NCBI GenBank assembly: GCA_016870215.1
Contig: VGCD01000009.1
Span: 1 to 64,000, forward strand
Source of the DNA: Actinomycetota bacterium
Lineage (GTDB): Bacteria > Actinomycetota > Acidimicrobiia > Acidimicrobiales > Ilumatobacteraceae
DNA length: 64,000 nucleotides
Reading direction: 5' to 3'
This document shows positions 63,896 to 64,000 of the stretch, piece after piece. Numbering within the stretch: the first letter of the stretch is position 1; every line of letters begins with the position of its first letter. The notes under the pieces are model-generated. The model was not told the origin of the DNA. It searched no databases and was given only the letters and a program-made list of their open reading frames with translations. The position numbers and the translations under genes were made by a program.

Positions 63896-64000
63896 ATGGG
63901 CGGTTTTGATCAGATGTTCAGTGGTACTCGTGCCGCCCAAGTGGTCGGAATTTCATATCGCCAACTTGATTACTGGGCCCGCACTGACTTGATTCGCCCC
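63896..64000 (+). CDS. MerR family regulator (3' partial)
   Basis: ATG 63896 follows AGAGGAGG and begins MGGFDQMFSGTRAAQVVGIS and YRQLDYWARTDLIRP, a MerR DNA-binding start cut by the window end. By order it corresponds to mycobacterial Rv1830, which lies between the DUF151 gene and gcvB. Confidence 0.85.
   Translation, partial: MGGFDQMFSGTRAAQVVGISYRQLDYWARTDLIRP

Overview
The window reads as a chromosomal segment of a moderately GC-rich actinobacterium outside Mycobacteriales, most likely class Acidimicrobiia (Ilumatobacter/Microthrix-like). This is inference from gene content and order, not from a marker search. Supporting points: a pgsA-gcvH-FHA-MerR-DUF151-MerR cluster in the same order as mycobacterial Rv1822-Rv1830, a tlyA-nadK-recN and scpA-scpB-rluB backbone, decaprenyl-phosphoryl-arabinose genes, frequent GTG starts, and many TANNNT boxes placed 6-9 nt before start codons (leaderless-type promoters). 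No phage, IS element, CRISPR array or integron was seen. The sequence is densely coding: no gap exceeds 300 bases, and the longest (43067-43229) holds regulatory DNA.

Layout. 1-4500: a TPR protein with an Arg/Gly/Asp-rich repeated N-terminal region, an SSB-like OB protein, an NTF2-like protein, class I aldolase and a DUF1015 protein. 4565-18734: a mostly plus-strand housekeeping run (tlyA, nadK, recN, pyrG, NUDIX, xerD, HD protein; trpS divergent; scpA, scpB, rluB, tyrA, aroA) that runs directly into a HAD phosphatase and a UbiA-type decaprenyl-phosphate phosphoribosyltransferase. 18716-36514: a cell-envelope glycan region with a GT4 glycosyltransferase (apparent frameshift), a methyltransferase, dprE1, dprE2, a polyprenol-phosphate mannose synthase, two AftD-like arabinosyltransferases of about 1400 residues, a GT-C enzyme, an acyltransferase, a PIG-V-like mannosyltransferase and an AlkA-like glycosylase. 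Together these could make decaprenyl-phosphoryl-arabinose and polyprenyl-phosphate mannose and use them outside the membrane to build an acylated arabinan/mannan.

36564-54777: accessory metabolism. It holds an enoyl-CoA hydratase pseudogene, a complete peptide/nickel-type ABC operon with a lipoprotein binding protein, a phosphoribosyltransferase, a CrtI-like oxidoreductase, a creatininase-family hydrolase, a NitT/TauT-type ABC transporter followed by a cytosine-deaminase-like amidohydrolase, a GDPD, an acyl-CoA synthetase, a SirB1-like protein and an acyl-CoA dehydrogenase. 54808-64000: core genes (ispH, DUF512 radical SAM, der, tRNA-Pro(GGG), SRAP, HIT, pgsA, gcvH, zinc-ribbon/FHA protein, MerR, DUF151, start of a second MerR).

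The most notable signals are the arabinan precursor and polymerisation set with paired AftD paralogues, overlapping divergent promoters between start codons as little as 17 bp apart, a DprE1 lacking the benzothiazinone-reactive cysteine, an RG/RD-rich TPR protein, and two damaged genes (GT4 and enoyl-CoA hydratase).
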